Assembly: GCA_035236585.1 (NCBI GenBank)
Contig: CP141136.1
Coordinates: 25,645,426-25,709,425, forward strand
DNA: 64,000 bases
Reading direction: 5' to 3'
DNA from: Warburgia ugandensis
Lineage: Eukaryota > Streptophyta > Magnoliopsida > Canellales > Canellaceae
The position numbers were made by a program, and so were the translations under genes. This document shows, one piece after another, positions 27,960-39,820 of the stretch; the stretch's first letter is position 1; each line of letters begins with the position of its first letter. The notes beneath the pieces are model-generated. The model was given only the letters and a program-made list of their open reading frames with translations, did no database searches and was not told the DNA's origin.

Positions 27960-28618
27960 TTATTTGTATTTCTCACAACGCTAGACAACGAGTGCGGAAG
28001 ATTTATGTAAAGGTCTAAAAGATGAACTCATGTAATGGACCTCACTTTACATGTCTTTTAATACTTCTAAATGGAAAGTAGGTCTAAAAGATCATATAAA
28101 ATGGTGTACTGCAAGAATTCTAATTCTAGAGGTTCTGGAAAAACAAGGCCCTTAAGTGGGAACACTTTCTTAATCATCCAGTGACCCAGATCATAGTCCC
28201 GGAAACCACCCCAGCTGGGAGTTGATGCAGAACTTAAAATTGGAATGAGGGTCCCACCTAGGTTAAAACCGTAAACTGGCATTTGAGGACTGATCGGAAT
28301 GTAGCGAGGGCTGGCCACGTGCGCCAATATAATAACCAACAACCATTCACTGTCACATCTTACATCACACTTCGTTGGCAACTGGAACAATTGTAAACCA
28401 TTCAATTTGGAAGCCGTCAATCGTTTTGTCAAAGACAGAAGGGCCGAACTTCTTTTGATATCAGGATTTGTCCAATATGGCAAACACAATACAAGGTACG
28501 GTGTCTGAACAATTGCAATCACTATGGATTACATGGGTCAATTGCCTCTGCACGCCAAAGATGAAAGAATAGAGGGGTAGGAGGTCGGAAAGATGAGAGA
28601 GTATGAGCATACCATGCT
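27960..28618 (-). other. Probable 3' UTR and downstream flank of the auxin receptor
   Basis: The sequence directly after the TGA contains a 151-codon open frame (28522-28067) that resembles nothing known and probably is untranslated. No clear AATAAA was found near the expected end, so the transcript end is not placed. Confidence 0.45.
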
Positions 28619-31600
28619 TCAAATTTTTCCGAGTGTAAGAACAAAAGGTGGAGCATCCCTTCTCGGTCCAGCAATCGAACGATAAACATAAACCTTCTCA
28701 GCCTGGGTGTCATCAGCCTCATCTTCTTTGATCACCTCTACATTCAGCCTCGGCATCTCCCTCGCCAGTTGCCTACACCCATTCATCGTAACATTGCACG
28801 CCGACATCCAAAGCGACCTCATTGATTCATATTTCTCCAATCCTGAAAGTAGAGCCGCATTCCCAAAGGGACAGTCCCTTATCTCCAATTTCCGCAGCTT
28901 TGGGCAGCCCTCTAGCACATACTGCATCCCCCTGTCACTTCTCCCAGCAAAAGCAACCGACAATGTCTCCAGGTTCTTTGCATACTTGCCAATGTATTCA
29001 AATGTCCGGTCAGTTAAGAGGCCTGAGATAGCAAGCCTCTGAAGCTTGGTGCAGATCTTGACAACTGCACCAAAAGCCTCATCCATGGGCTCATTGGTCA
29101 CGTAGTCAGGCTGACATGGATTCATAATGCACAGGCGGAAATGGGTGAAGCCGGGGCAGTTCCGGGCAACTGTCTCCACAGCAGCATTTGTCATCTGCCG
29201 GCAGAAGTAGAGAACATAGTGGAGGTAGCGACAGCCACGAGAAACAGCAATAAAGCCAGATTCCGTAACCCCGTTGCCCCCTCCGAGGGCCATATCCTGA
29301 CCAAAGGGGTCAGCAGGGAAGACTCGGAGCTCTTCAAGCAGCCTACAGCTGGATCCCACAGCCTCCAATCCTTTGTCCTGAACCGTGTCTAGAACCTGTA
29401 CAGATGAAGAAAGAAACACGTAAAGACCACAAAAAGGATTTTATTGCAATAAGGATACACTGGACCGGAAATTTTCTTCCATAAACAAGTCTTTCATCTA
29501 GCTGACTTCGGTACTTGGTATAATAATAGGAAAGGTGTCACGTTACAGGTGGGTTTTGTCTTAGTTGGACTGTCAATCGGATCCAACTGTAGTGAAGGTA
29601 GAAGGTGAAATGCAATGTTTTTATTGGTCATACATTTATTCATCTCAGCAACGACTTTGACTGGCAACAGAGAATAGTTAATTCAACATAGGATTTGTCT
29701 TTACTGGTCAATTCAGCAAGCATGATATTCTCTTGGGAACCATAGGTAATGTCATAATTACATAATTGAAAGATAAGACAAGCTGTGGTTTGTCAATTCT
29801 AGTTTATCAGTTTGTGGAGAGAGTGACGGTGAGAAGAGAATTTCGAGTAGTTGAAGCTGAGGTAGCAATCTATCATCACGCAAAGCATTGGTCCCTCTAA
29901 GGAACAATCTGGAGTATGCTTGTATTGTTTATGTGTATAGGGGAGAGCAGGGAGAAGAAAAAACAAAGGCTTCTCTTTGCTCTAATCTAAGCTACAGTTG
30001 ATGCAGACAGACGATGTGGTTTCAACAGTAGCCAACAGTTCTAGCCAATAACTTATTTCGTGGGTCACCAGTAGCAATCACACTTTCATAAAGAAAACCT
30101 AGTCTTTTATTTTACATGAGTCTGAGGTAGTGCCACAACATAAATATAGAAATTTATCTACAGAAAGTCCTAAAGATCAAGCTGAGGAAAGATGTAATGA
30201 AGGGAATCCTAAAAAGTGGCAATATGTGTCGCTCTGGATGTGGTAAGACGGTGAAAGGTCAAAGCATATGAATTGTCATGGTTCGCTTTTATCTATTTGG
30301 TTTGAAAAGGAACATCTGGATCACTTGCTGTGCTTGATCTTGGAATAGGAAAGACCCGGAATATCTCTAAAATGCTTCCAGCTTTGACTCCCGATAACCA
30401 TTTGCTAGATGTTTCTCTTTCCCTGATTTAAGAATTTCATGTGGATTGAGATGCCAATTCTGGTCATGAATCAAACAATAACGTCTAACCTAATTCCAGT
30501 TACACCTTCGACCATATGATAAGAGACCAATCTTTAGGAAGACAACTAATTAACAAATAACATATGCAATTGAAGCAGCCGCAACAATGACAACCCAAAT
30601 ACTGGAATAAGGGAATAATAAAACTTAGAACCACCAACAAGGGAGAACAGAGAAAATTCTTACCCAGAGCCGTCTAAGATGTGGGCAGCTGGCTAAAAGC
30701 TTAGCCAGTTCTGTACTCTGCAAAGCAGCATAGCTCAAATTCAAGAAAGTGAGATTTGTGCATGCAGGATATAGTGCGGGAAGATAATGTGAGGTAACTT
30801 CCCATAAACCTGAAAGTGTGTGCAGATTCTTGCAGCTAGTGAAAGCACTTTCAAGATCTGCATATTGACGAAGAGTGGGCTCCTGTGAAAATGAGCCAGT
30901 TCCAATCTCCATCAGTTGAGGTGCTCTCACAAGCAGCCTCTGCAACTGTTCCAAGGTAATATTTTTATTTACTTTCAGCACCTTCAGTGACTTGCACCTA
31001 GCAACAAGATTCTCCAGTGTACAAAAGTTCACGTCACTGCTCAGATTAGCAAAGTTCAACGTTTCCAAAGAAGTGAAGCTCTCTGGGAAGCAACTTAACC
31101 AGCTGCCACCAAGATCCTCGATCCCATTCTCTTGTATGTCCAGTTCAGTCAAGTTCCTGCAAACCAATATTGACTTAGACACTTGAACATAACAATCAAG
31201 AAACCAGACTGGTAATTGAAGCAGCAATTGGCTGGTGGAAAAAATTGAAACTGATCTGCTCTTGAATATTCACATTGTTTTTGGTCCAGAGATTAATTTA
31301 ATGACTATATCTGAAGCAGGCCCTATGCACAATGCACAAATATTCCAACAACAACTTCAAACCAGTTTCTTCTTGTTTCCAAACCACCTAGTTTCAGACC
31401 ACAAACTTTGGAAAGATATTAGCCTGTCATGAATAAATCAATTTTAAGTACATGCTTTCAGAAGAAACAGCAGATCATTTATATGCAATCAGTGAAGCCA
31501 ATTATCAGCTGCAAAGTCAAGGAATCGAGTGAAACTGGTCAGCTTTTCAGTATAATCCCATCTTCAAGAAAATAAAGAAGCTATATACCTGAAGTTGCGA

Positions 31601-32660
31601 TGGGAATTCTAGTTCAAGTAAATGATGGTTTTTGTGTTCCTCTGGCTCTCTGCATTCATTATAGAAGAGAAATTTGAAGAGCCGGCAAACCCCGCTCTCA
31701 ACATAGACAAGGGTTAAAACTGCAAATATATTGCCAGAAGAAGGATCTTCATTTACTCAATCAGTGAAGCAAGGCACTGATCCAGACTGTGACTCTATAC
31801 TTGGATTTAACGGACCCCAATAAGATGCTTTTACTTCAGTGAAAGCCAACCAGTAGGCTTAAAATAGCTAACAACCACACAAATCTCCAACTTATCTTAG
31901 GACCTGTGAAAATATTGAAAATCTGAACATCTTGGGATAAAAGCACAGACGTTTCTACTGAATATCTTCAACTCAAGTTCCTAATCCAAAACTAACCTTA
32001 CCGTCACAACTGATCCTAACAGATCTAGCTTGATCAAAAACCAGAAACCCAACAAAACAATCCAATAAAGACCATCATTGTAATATTAAATCATGTAAAA
32101 TAGCAAACAGCCACCCATTCAAGATAACATCAAATAACAAACAAAAGGAGAGAAACGTACCGGCCATGGGTTGCGATGGAAGCAAGCCCATCAGTGCTGA
32201 ACCCATCACAGCTCACAAGAGAAAGAGCTTTGAAATTAACGAAATAACGTGCAAGAAAATCCAAGCTCCTATCGGTAACAGTCATCCTCTTAAGCCGAAG
32301 CTCTTCAAGTAAAGGGTATGAAGATGCAAACGCTTCCAGCCACGGATGTATATCAGCTCCCCAATTGGGCGGCACCAGATTGAAATCCGAAAACCTGGGC
32401 TTTCCTTTCAGTGTAACACTCCTAATATTCGGGAATCTCCGTACGAGGATCTCCGGCGAAACCGAGTAACAGTTTCCGATAAAGACATGAGTTCTACTCC
32501 ACCTCTCTGCACTATACCAGTCTTTGCAAACCAGAGAAACAGAACTTCTGTCTTTGTGAGATTTCACAAAAACCAGAACTCGCTCTAAAACCTCATCAGG
32601 GAAGGAGGAAACAGGATTTCCTTCTTCTTCAGCCGAAACCTTCTGCCTCCTAGAAGCCAT
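28619..32660 (-). CDS. TIR1/AFB-family F-box auxin receptor (589 aa, 3 coding exons)
   Basis: Coding exons are 32660-32161, 31156-30664 and 29395-28619, joined by GT-AG introns of 1004 and 1268 bases; the second codon junction (Arg167) is split and the reading frame closes at TGA to give 589 residues, the usual family size. An 18-residue lead precedes the F-box ([22 protein letters not shown], residues 19-60), which would bind SKP1 of an SCF ubiquitin ligase. About 18 leucine-rich repeats follow. Family landmarks include [17 protein letters not shown] (82-98), KRMTVTD (124-130), [21 protein letters not shown] (416-421), SGLLTD (455-460), AFAG and [10 protein letters not shown] (500-509). These proteins hold auxin under Aux/IAA degrons and lead to Aux/IAA destruction, in the nucleus. 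The auxin-contact Arg (418, TIR1 Arg403) is kept. Residues 89 (Arg for TIR1 His78) and 453 (Ala for Ser438) resemble AFB4/5, while other parts look like TIR1/AFB2; it could be an AFB6-type or divergent AFB2/3 member. Subclade not certain, family certain. Confidence 0.95.
28807..28828 (-). promoter_or_regulatory. Degraded miR393 target-like site in last exon
   Basis: Where TIR1/AFB mRNAs carry the miR393 site (codons for ESMRSLWMS), the plus strand here reads TCCAAAGCGACCTCATTGAT. Against miR393 (TCCAAAGGGATCGCATTGATCC, from family knowledge) positions 8, 13 and 21 mismatch and position 11 becomes a G:U pair. The seed start and the 3' part still pair. Cleavage by miR393 is likely weakened, since changes fall on both sides of the cut between positions 10 and 11. 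Confidence 0.6.
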
Positions 32661-33548
32661 ATTATCTTTAAAAGCTAAAATCCTAGCAATATTCCGCCAT
32701 TAAAGGCACTCTTTTAAGCTTCTGTGAAGCAAGAACTCCTATTTCTTTACGGTTTAACAGTAGAAAACGAAATGCAGGTTATAAGATCTGAAGAAACCGC
32801 CATGGGAACAGCAGTTTCCCTCAAAAAGACCAAAACAACAGATTTTTTGAGAAATTTGAATACAAGCCAAAATTTAAACACCCCCCAAAATTCATCTTTT
32901 ATTTTTTTCACTTCGGATACCAATCTGTTCTAAAACCAGAGAGAGAAACAGCTGATTCAACTTCTACGAAAGAAATCAGGAACAGGAAAAGAACAAAGGA
33001 AGAATAACTGAATCAAAATATGAAATCAGCTAACACCAGGAAAATCTCCTTTTTCCGCTTCTTCAGCCAATCTCTTCTAAAACTAGAGACAAAAGCAGTA
33101 GATTCAAATGTTACGAACTACAAATCAATCAGAAAAAAAGAAAAAACCCCAGAAAATTCCTGAAACTGAATACAAAATCAGCTACTACTACTACTACTAC
33201 AAGTAATCATACAAATCCGTAAAAAAACCTCCTTTTTCCGCTAAAAAAGGAAGATTCAACTTCCATGAACTGAAAATCAAGCAGAAAAAAGAGAAAAAAG
33301 AAATTTACGAAACTGGAGACGAGACAGCTGAGAAGGTGAATGATCTGCGAGAGAATCAGCTCTCGAACTAAACCTAGAATTTCTCAGCTGGTGAAAAGCA
33401 AAAGGAGGCGGAGAAGAATCTAAAAACCTAGAAATAGGAAGATAGATCCACCATTGGAGATCACTGCTCAAGGTTCTTCCAAAATCAGAAGAGATTTCCG
33501 GTTTAGGGTTTCAAAAGGGGCAGATCTTCACCAGCCCTGCCATTAGAG

Positions 33549-33579
<31 letters not shown>

Positions 33580-33720
33580 AAAAAGGAGGGAGAAGGCTTG
33601 TAGATAAAGACCAGAATATGGAAAATGGAGTTTGCGTGATGTGGAAAAAGGAAAAATATTAATGTTTTCCTTTAAGTAAAAGAAAAAGCGGAAAGGAAAA
33701 GTTTTTCGAAGCACTCCCTA
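32661..33720 (-). promoter_or_regulatory. 5' leader and proximal promoter of the auxin receptor gene
   Basis: The minus strand upstream of the ATG shows a purine-rich GA run (33550-33579 as CT on plus), a TAG run at 33183-33201 and many A/T-rich spacers. A GA tract just upstream of the start of transcription or in the leader is frequent in plant genes. Several short upstream ATG frames exist (for example from 33471 and 33714), and a leader intron is possible between 32.7 and 33.4 kb. The start of transcription cannot be fixed by eye. Confidence 0.5.
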
Positions 33721-35125
33721 AGGTGCTGCAATGGACGCTCAAGTTTTGCACGGTGGGTCCACCTTGGGTGATCCGACGGTCATCTTCATTTGAATTGCTT
33801 TGGATTAGGTTTTGTGATCAAATCAAAATTCAGATGATCATCCAATTCACACAATTTTATTATTGCTAGACATATAGATGCAGGAGTTGTGGCGGGAGTA
33901 GACTGAAGGAGTAGATTTGCCCCAAGTGATGACTTTTGGTAGATCTAAGCTGTTGATTGTATTTGGTGTTAGGTGCATAGAAATGAATACACTTAGACGA
34001 TCTTAACCACTTTTTTAGGTCTTTGAAAGAGCGATGGTATGAATTTCAACTTAAAAAATATAAAGTAAGAGTATCCAATTGACGTGAAATATAATATGTA
34101 GCCTAACTAAGTCATTCTAAACAAGATGAATGGCACAGATCCACCAAATTTTGATCACTAAATATAACATCTACTGTAAGTATCCACCATTCTAGCACTC
34201 CTAAAGACATAGTGTCTTTGATTGGATGATCAGACCGTTCATCTCGTTAATTTAGCTTCTAATATCTCAGAAACAAAAGGATAGGATGGTTGGACGATTA
34301 TATTACCCTAAATAATGTGCTCTTTGCCTCTTATTTCTTGTGCTCGTCCCATCAAATAATAGAGTCAACCAATACGCACGATTTTGAACTACTAGAACAT
34401 CCAAAGGTGGGGAACTCTGATCAACGGTCACGATCATCCAACCATGGCCCCTTGTTCGAAAGTGGGACGCTTCTATAGCAGTACCTTATAAGGTGCTTCC
34501 ATGTTTAATATCTTTAACCAAACTGACAGAGATGCCCGTTAGCTCTCTCTCTAATCCGCCCATGTGCGCAGTGCGCACACTGAGCTTTTACAGTGCCAAG
34601 TAAGCATTTACACCTACGGTAAAGTACGACTGGTTCCAGATTATTGCTGATGCAAAATCATTGATGGGGCCCATGAGACAAGAGAGTTTTTTTGTGGTGG
34701 ATAATTTTCAGCGTTATCAATTGGGCAGTTACATAATGAATGCGAGCAGCTGATGTTGGGGGGGAACGTACTCATTTTGCGATCAACACCGTCGATGGTG
34801 TATAAGATAGGCTGTACGTTTCAGATGCAGTTGGATTTTGGTGCGTAGCTCATCTATAGTGTGCACTGTGAGATGATCGGTTCAGATCATCAAAAAAGTA
34901 AGCTCTATATTTTTTGAGATCTGATTGTTTCACACAAATTAGAAATAAAATATTAACCAATCAAAAAGCTTGAATAGCCTAATGTACAAATATATTTTTG
35001 TTATGGTATGTATAAGATAGACCTCAATGGATGAATGGTTTGGATCCCTTGTATGTTTAGGATTTATAATCCCCTTTCACTTGTAGATAATAGAACACAA
35101 AAATCAACTTATCAAAAAAAAAAAA

Positions 35126-35190
35126 GGCAGTCACGGTGTACGAAGCTTCTGCCGATGCAAGGTCCAGGGTGGACCACAAGGGCCTATAGA
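35126..35190 (-). repeat. Au-like SINE 3' fragment
   Basis: Minus strand shows TAGGCCCTTGTGGTCC, the CTGGACC region, GCAGAAGCTTCGT and the 3' end; on plus the poly-A run at 35115-35125 precedes it. The tRNA-like half is missing. Confidence 0.65.
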
Positions 35191-36174
35191 AGTGCAATTA
35201 AGATTTTGTTTTTTCATTTATTTAGAAGAATCATTTTTTATACAACACTCATTGATAGAGTGGAAATGGGATTCACTTCTTTATTTCTACTTCTAGGAGA
35301 GAGAGAATCATGAAAAATGCATTTAAAATATCTTATTTTTATTTATTTAGAAGAATTGTTTCTATACATCACCCCAAAATATAGGGAAATGAGATTCACT
35401 TCATAATTTTTATCTCCAGAGAGAGAGATTAGGGGTCTGCCATATGAATCTTGTCTCTACTCCACTATTAAATATTATACTTTCATTTAGTCCTAAAGTT
35501 TTGCAATCTTTCTTCACGACTTATATTCACTTTCTTTTGGATCTTTCCTTGTACTTTTAGAAATTTCAACTTGAACCGTCTTACACCTTCTAACAAGTGT
35601 CATTTTCAGTCTTCATTAGATATATTCAAATCATCTAAGTCCAATCACCCTTATCTTGTTACCTATAACTATTACAAATAAGTTTTCTCTGATATTTTCA
35701 TTTTAATTATATCCTTTATTGTCTTATCACTTATTCATCTCAACATTGGCATTTTGGCAACCCTTATCTTAAGTACATCTTGTTTCTTAAGCGCCATACA
35801 CTCTTATTCATAGAGCATATTCAGCCTTATAGCCATCTTATAAAAATTTTCTTTCAATTTAAGCAGTGCCCACCAATCACACAAAACTCAAAGGGAACCT
35901 CCTTGTCAATCTCTCCTCTCTCGTGAGTAATCAACCCCAAGTATTGAGAAAGAGACTCTGCTATTAAAGACAAAATCAACTCCTTCAAAGCGTTTCTCTC
36001 GCAAGCCTTATTTTTAGTGTCTCTCATGTTTACTTTTAAGGAATCACAAAAAATGTGCTTGAATTTTTTTTCAAAAGAATTATTTCTATATATCCCCATT
36101 GAAATGTGTTTCAAAAAATTTTATTTTTATTTTTAAAAAAGATTATTTCTCTACGTCCCAAAATATTTGGATAC

Positions 36175-36285
36175 AAGGCTTATAGTAGGTAACCTTACCT
36201 TGTATTTTTTGGGAGAGGTTGTTTTCACGCCTTGAACCTGTAACCTCAAAGTTACATGACGACAACTTTTACTGTTAAGCTCTAG
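36175..36285 (-). repeat. Au-like SINE 5' fragment
   Basis: Minus strand starts GCTTAACAGTAAAAGTTGTC, then box B-like GAGGTTACAGGTTCAAGGCG, AACCTCTCCCAAAAAATACAAGG and stops at TAAGCC. The 3' third is missing. Confidence 0.65.
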
Positions 36286-37100
36286 AATGTAAATAAAATA
36301 AAAGAAAAAATTCCAAACACTTACGTTACTTGGTCATTTCAAATGCAAATTGAGCATCATAGTTATCCCCTTTACTTCTCTATTGCTTTGAAATAATTCT
36401 CATTCTCAGTAGGAAGGCAAAACGAGTCAACCCGCAACCTAGTCTGCTACCTTATCCAACTAGCATAGGCTCCCACCATTTGCAAGACAAAGATTTGATG
36501 TTTCGCACTTCCTTGTGAAAGGTCATTTTGGTCAACCAAAGGCACGAATAATGCTAATTAACCTTGCTGCACTTAGACGAGTTGGTTAAGTTCCATGATA
36601 TCATTAATTTGCTTGGTCTTCAATGGATAAGACATAGCCATAGTGCAACTCTACCAGAAAAATATGAGCTTATCCAGTTGACATGTGAGCCCCTACCCTC
36701 TTGGTGATTTGTGTCTTTCCCCAACCAAAAGGTTGAAGGTTGAACTTCGATTCATCTCCAAACTTTTGAAAAGAAAACTCTATATTCATTGTCAAGCCTA
36801 GGACTTGCATAATTGAGACTCACTCTTGTGCTGCTGTATCTACAGTATGATCCACTTCACAAACAGTTTGGATCGTTGAAAAGAGTGAGCCCTACTTATA
36901 ATCTTGCGTGCTACTATTCTTCAAGCAAAAATACTAGGAATTAGAAAACAAGCAATGCTAAAACAAACCCTGCATTTACGAAGTTCTCGACTTTGGATGG
37001 TCCGGCCCACTCATCTAATTGCTTTAGCTTCCAAATGATGAATTTTGACTATTATTTATACCAAGTTCCTAGGCAAAAGTACAAATTTTCAGACATTAGA

Positions 37101-37307
37101 GTTGTGTTTGGAAAGGGTTGCCTTGGCACAATGGTAAAAGTTGTCGACCTTGAGATCATGGGTTCAAGGCATGAAAACAGTCTCTTATAAAATACAAGGT
37201 AAGAATATGTACTTTTGGCACTTGTGGTCTGCCCCTTTTCCGGACCCTGCATAGCTGGGAGCTTCGTGCACCAGGGCTGCCCCCTTAAGGGTTGTGTTTG
37301 GGAAAGG
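37101..37307 (+). mobile_element. Full-length Au-like SINE with target duplications
   Basis: The body, 37117-37290, is 174 bases, close to the ~180 bp of Au SINEs. It shows TTGCCTTGGCACAATGG (box A region), ATCATGGGTTCAAGGCATG (box B region), AACAGTCTCTTATAAAA, TTGTGGTCTGCCCCTTTTCC, and GGGCTGCCCCC at the end. Duplications GTTGTGTTTGG-AAAGG (37101-37116) and GTTGTGTTTGGGAAAGG (37291-37307) flank it, differing by one base. Best-preserved copy of the window, with the RNA polymerase III promoter boxes in place. Confidence 0.93.
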
Positions 37308-39782
37308 ATGGAAAGTGTTTTTAGAAGAATTCTATTTTCAGATTTTGTTGAGAAATATTTCTAAAAATAACATCAAAATGGGAAGAAAATCCAAAGATGT
37401 AAATAGGAACTATTTCTTTAATTTGTAGTTTTGGGCTCTAAAAATAAAAATAGAAGAACTCGTTGCTTTTTATTGCCCACTGCGCACGAGGCGCATGATA
37501 AATTGAATTCTAATTTACTGAAATAAAATAACTGGATAATGATATTTCTGCTTATTTTCTCCATTTGTTATTTATTTATTGTTTGGCCATTTTGATTACC
37601 GATGCGAAGGCGACAGCTCCTCCGGTCACTAATTTTCACCCGCCGAGACCGGAGACGCCGTACAGCCCTTCCTTTCTAGCGATTCCCTCGTGCTACCGAT
37701 GTTGCCCCTCGGGAGTGCGAAGATCATCGCATTTGCCACTGAAATCTGTTGAGTTGGATTTTCTTTTGCAGAGAGATTCCTCTTGTTCTGACCGGAGGAA
37801 ATCATCATCTCTGTTATTGGATTTGACTGGTGGATACCTACTTACAGAAATCATTGAAAAATGAAGTCCTTCTTTTTTTGGAATTCCCTTATTTCTATAA
37901 TTTCTTGATTTTCTTCCATTTTGATCCTTGTTTTTTTGTGCCAATTTCTTGTGTTTCTGCCATTTTTCCGACCTTTAAGTTCAAATGCAAAGGAAAAAGT
38001 AGATTTGAGAATCGCTGCCGTGGGACCCGCCTTTGCATGAAGGGTCCACCTTTGCAGTTCGTTCATCAGATTCATGGCATCAAATGTAAGCTCGAATCTA
38101 TCACTTACCTGAATCTACTGAAAATTGATTTTAGGGTTGTATTTCAACGGACCTTGCAGATTAAAGGCCTCAGTACAAACAAATTTCATGGTCGAATCTC
38201 TTAGGTACATTCCAGATTTTCTTGATTCGTTTGAAAATCAACAGGTTGCAGGTTTCAGAATTTCAACGAAACAATCTCCTTTCGGTTTGTTTTTATCTGA
38301 CCTGAAATTACGGGAAAATCACGTTCTCAACTCTCTGATTTTCAAAGAATTCCCAAAAATCCAGATTCTAACTGGAGAATTTTGTTCTCTAGCTCTACTC
38401 TGTCATGCAAAGGGCCTGGTTTTCTCCACTGGAACAAGATCATTGCAGTCCGATTATCTATAAATGCTCATTTATTTGAAAAGAAAATAACTGAATATTT
38501 AATGTGGGGTCTTCAATTCTGTGTTTCGAAGAAATACCTTTCACGTTCGTAAAGGCTACATCAACATCTGCTGGCTGAAAATGACTGAACATTCCTCCAG
38601 GACTAGTTTCGTCATTTCAGGAGGGGGTTTCCCATAGTTCAGTGATGCCTCGGCCCAGCTTTATTGTCTGTCTTGGGAATGGATTTGATGATCGAATCCG
38701 TTCATTTGGTGGAGTAAGGCTCCCTATTTTGGTTGATCACACACGATCATCTGATCCTTCCAACCGCGAATCTACGCTACTCTAAAAGGATGTAGGAATG
38801 ATCCAATCTCTTTAGATTTTGATCTCAATATATCTAAAAGTCCGCAGGTTGGATTAATCAAATGTGGGGTCCTTCGTGCAAAAGCAACCCCTTCCGTGGC
38901 AACTAGATGAAGGATTTTGATCATCGATCAAGCAGGATCCATTTATACGGAGTAGATTGCAACTCCTCAACTCAGTGATGATCTTTCGCTTTTTCCTTTT
39001 ACTTACTAACAGTTGCGAGGCTCCTTTGTTTAAATGACAGATTTGCCCTTAGATTAAAACAAGGGAATATGAGTGGACTCCTGCTTTTGAGATGCTAGAA
39101 TTGTCCAGTCATTGTGATTTTCTATCTACGATATATCTAAAAGTTGAATCGATCAGACGAACGGTTAGGATCGGTCAAAAGTGAGCTCCTTAAGCAGCAT
39201 CTCCAGTCCCAATCAGATGAACGGTCTTGTTCTTTGATCGAGCGGGTCCCACTTTCCACTTTCTCCTTGGTTCGTGATTTGTGTGAAAATGAAAATTGCT
39301 ACATTACGAAATGACAAGTTTACCCCCGGTTCAAACTGGGGAAATTTGTCTGGATTATCGTGTGGTTTCAGTTAAATGAATGGCGTGATCATGCAATTCA
39401 AGTGACTAAAGCATCCATTTTCTATTAGCTAGCAATGAGAAAAGCATGCACAGACATAGCTTTAGCATAAGGTTCATGTAAAAGCTACTTCATTTTTTCT
39501 TTTTTATTTATTTATTTTGAAGCAGAAAGAGATGTGAAAAAATAAACTTGCATTCTCAGAAATGTTATATTATTTCTCTTCCTCAAGAAGTGTGGACAAA
39601 TTTAATGCAAGATTGAGACATTGGAGAACAACATGAGATCATCCGACATGTTAGCATGGGATGAACAAGATGATCACTCAGCTATTGGTTGATTAGTTAA
39701 AGGTTTCTCTGTAAGCATGCACTATAGGTTGTGTTTCGTCCATTACAAATTAAAATTTTAGGTTTCATCCACTATGAGTCAA
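37308..39782. other. Intergenic DNA with moderate-GC stretch
   Basis: A GC-richer patch at 37590-37800 yields an open frame of 99 codons (37565-37864) with RPETPYSPSFLAIPSCYRCC and a second of 112 codons at 38125-38463. Neither resembles a family I know, there is no consistent splice structure, and they may be chance frames or decayed exons. A CTACTCTGTAAA-type poly-pyrimidine or promoter is not evident. Confidence 0.4.
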
Positions 39783-39820
39783 CATAGGCGGGAGCTTCGT
39801 GCGCTGGGGCTGCCTCCTTT
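39783..39820 (+). repeat. Au-like SINE 3'-end scrap
   Basis: ATAGGCGGGAGCTTCGTGCG followed by CTGGGGCTGCCTCC matches only the last ~35 bases of the SINE consensus seen at 37250-37287. Confidence 0.65.

Larger units (their letters stand above)
33721..37100. other. Intergenic DNA between receptor gene and SINE
   Basis: No protein-like frame or RNA gene was recognised. Apart from two antisense SINE fragments (listed), it holds short repeated phrases such as GAAGAATCATTTTTT/ATTTATTTAGAAGAAT near 35205-35350 and a GAGAGAGA stretch in each copy, suggesting a local duplication of about 120 bases. Confidence 0.55.

Noticed and set aside
28067-28522. 151-codon frame just downstream of the auxin receptor
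   Set aside because: Lies where the 3' UTR is expected and resembles no protein family.
29141-29392. Plus-strand frames inside the auxin receptor exons (also 28707-29042)
   Set aside because: Shadows of the true minus-strand exon.
37117-37160. tRNA gene
   Set aside because: Box A and B-like sequences belong to the tRNA-derived head of a SINE; no cloverleaf with an acceptor stem forms.
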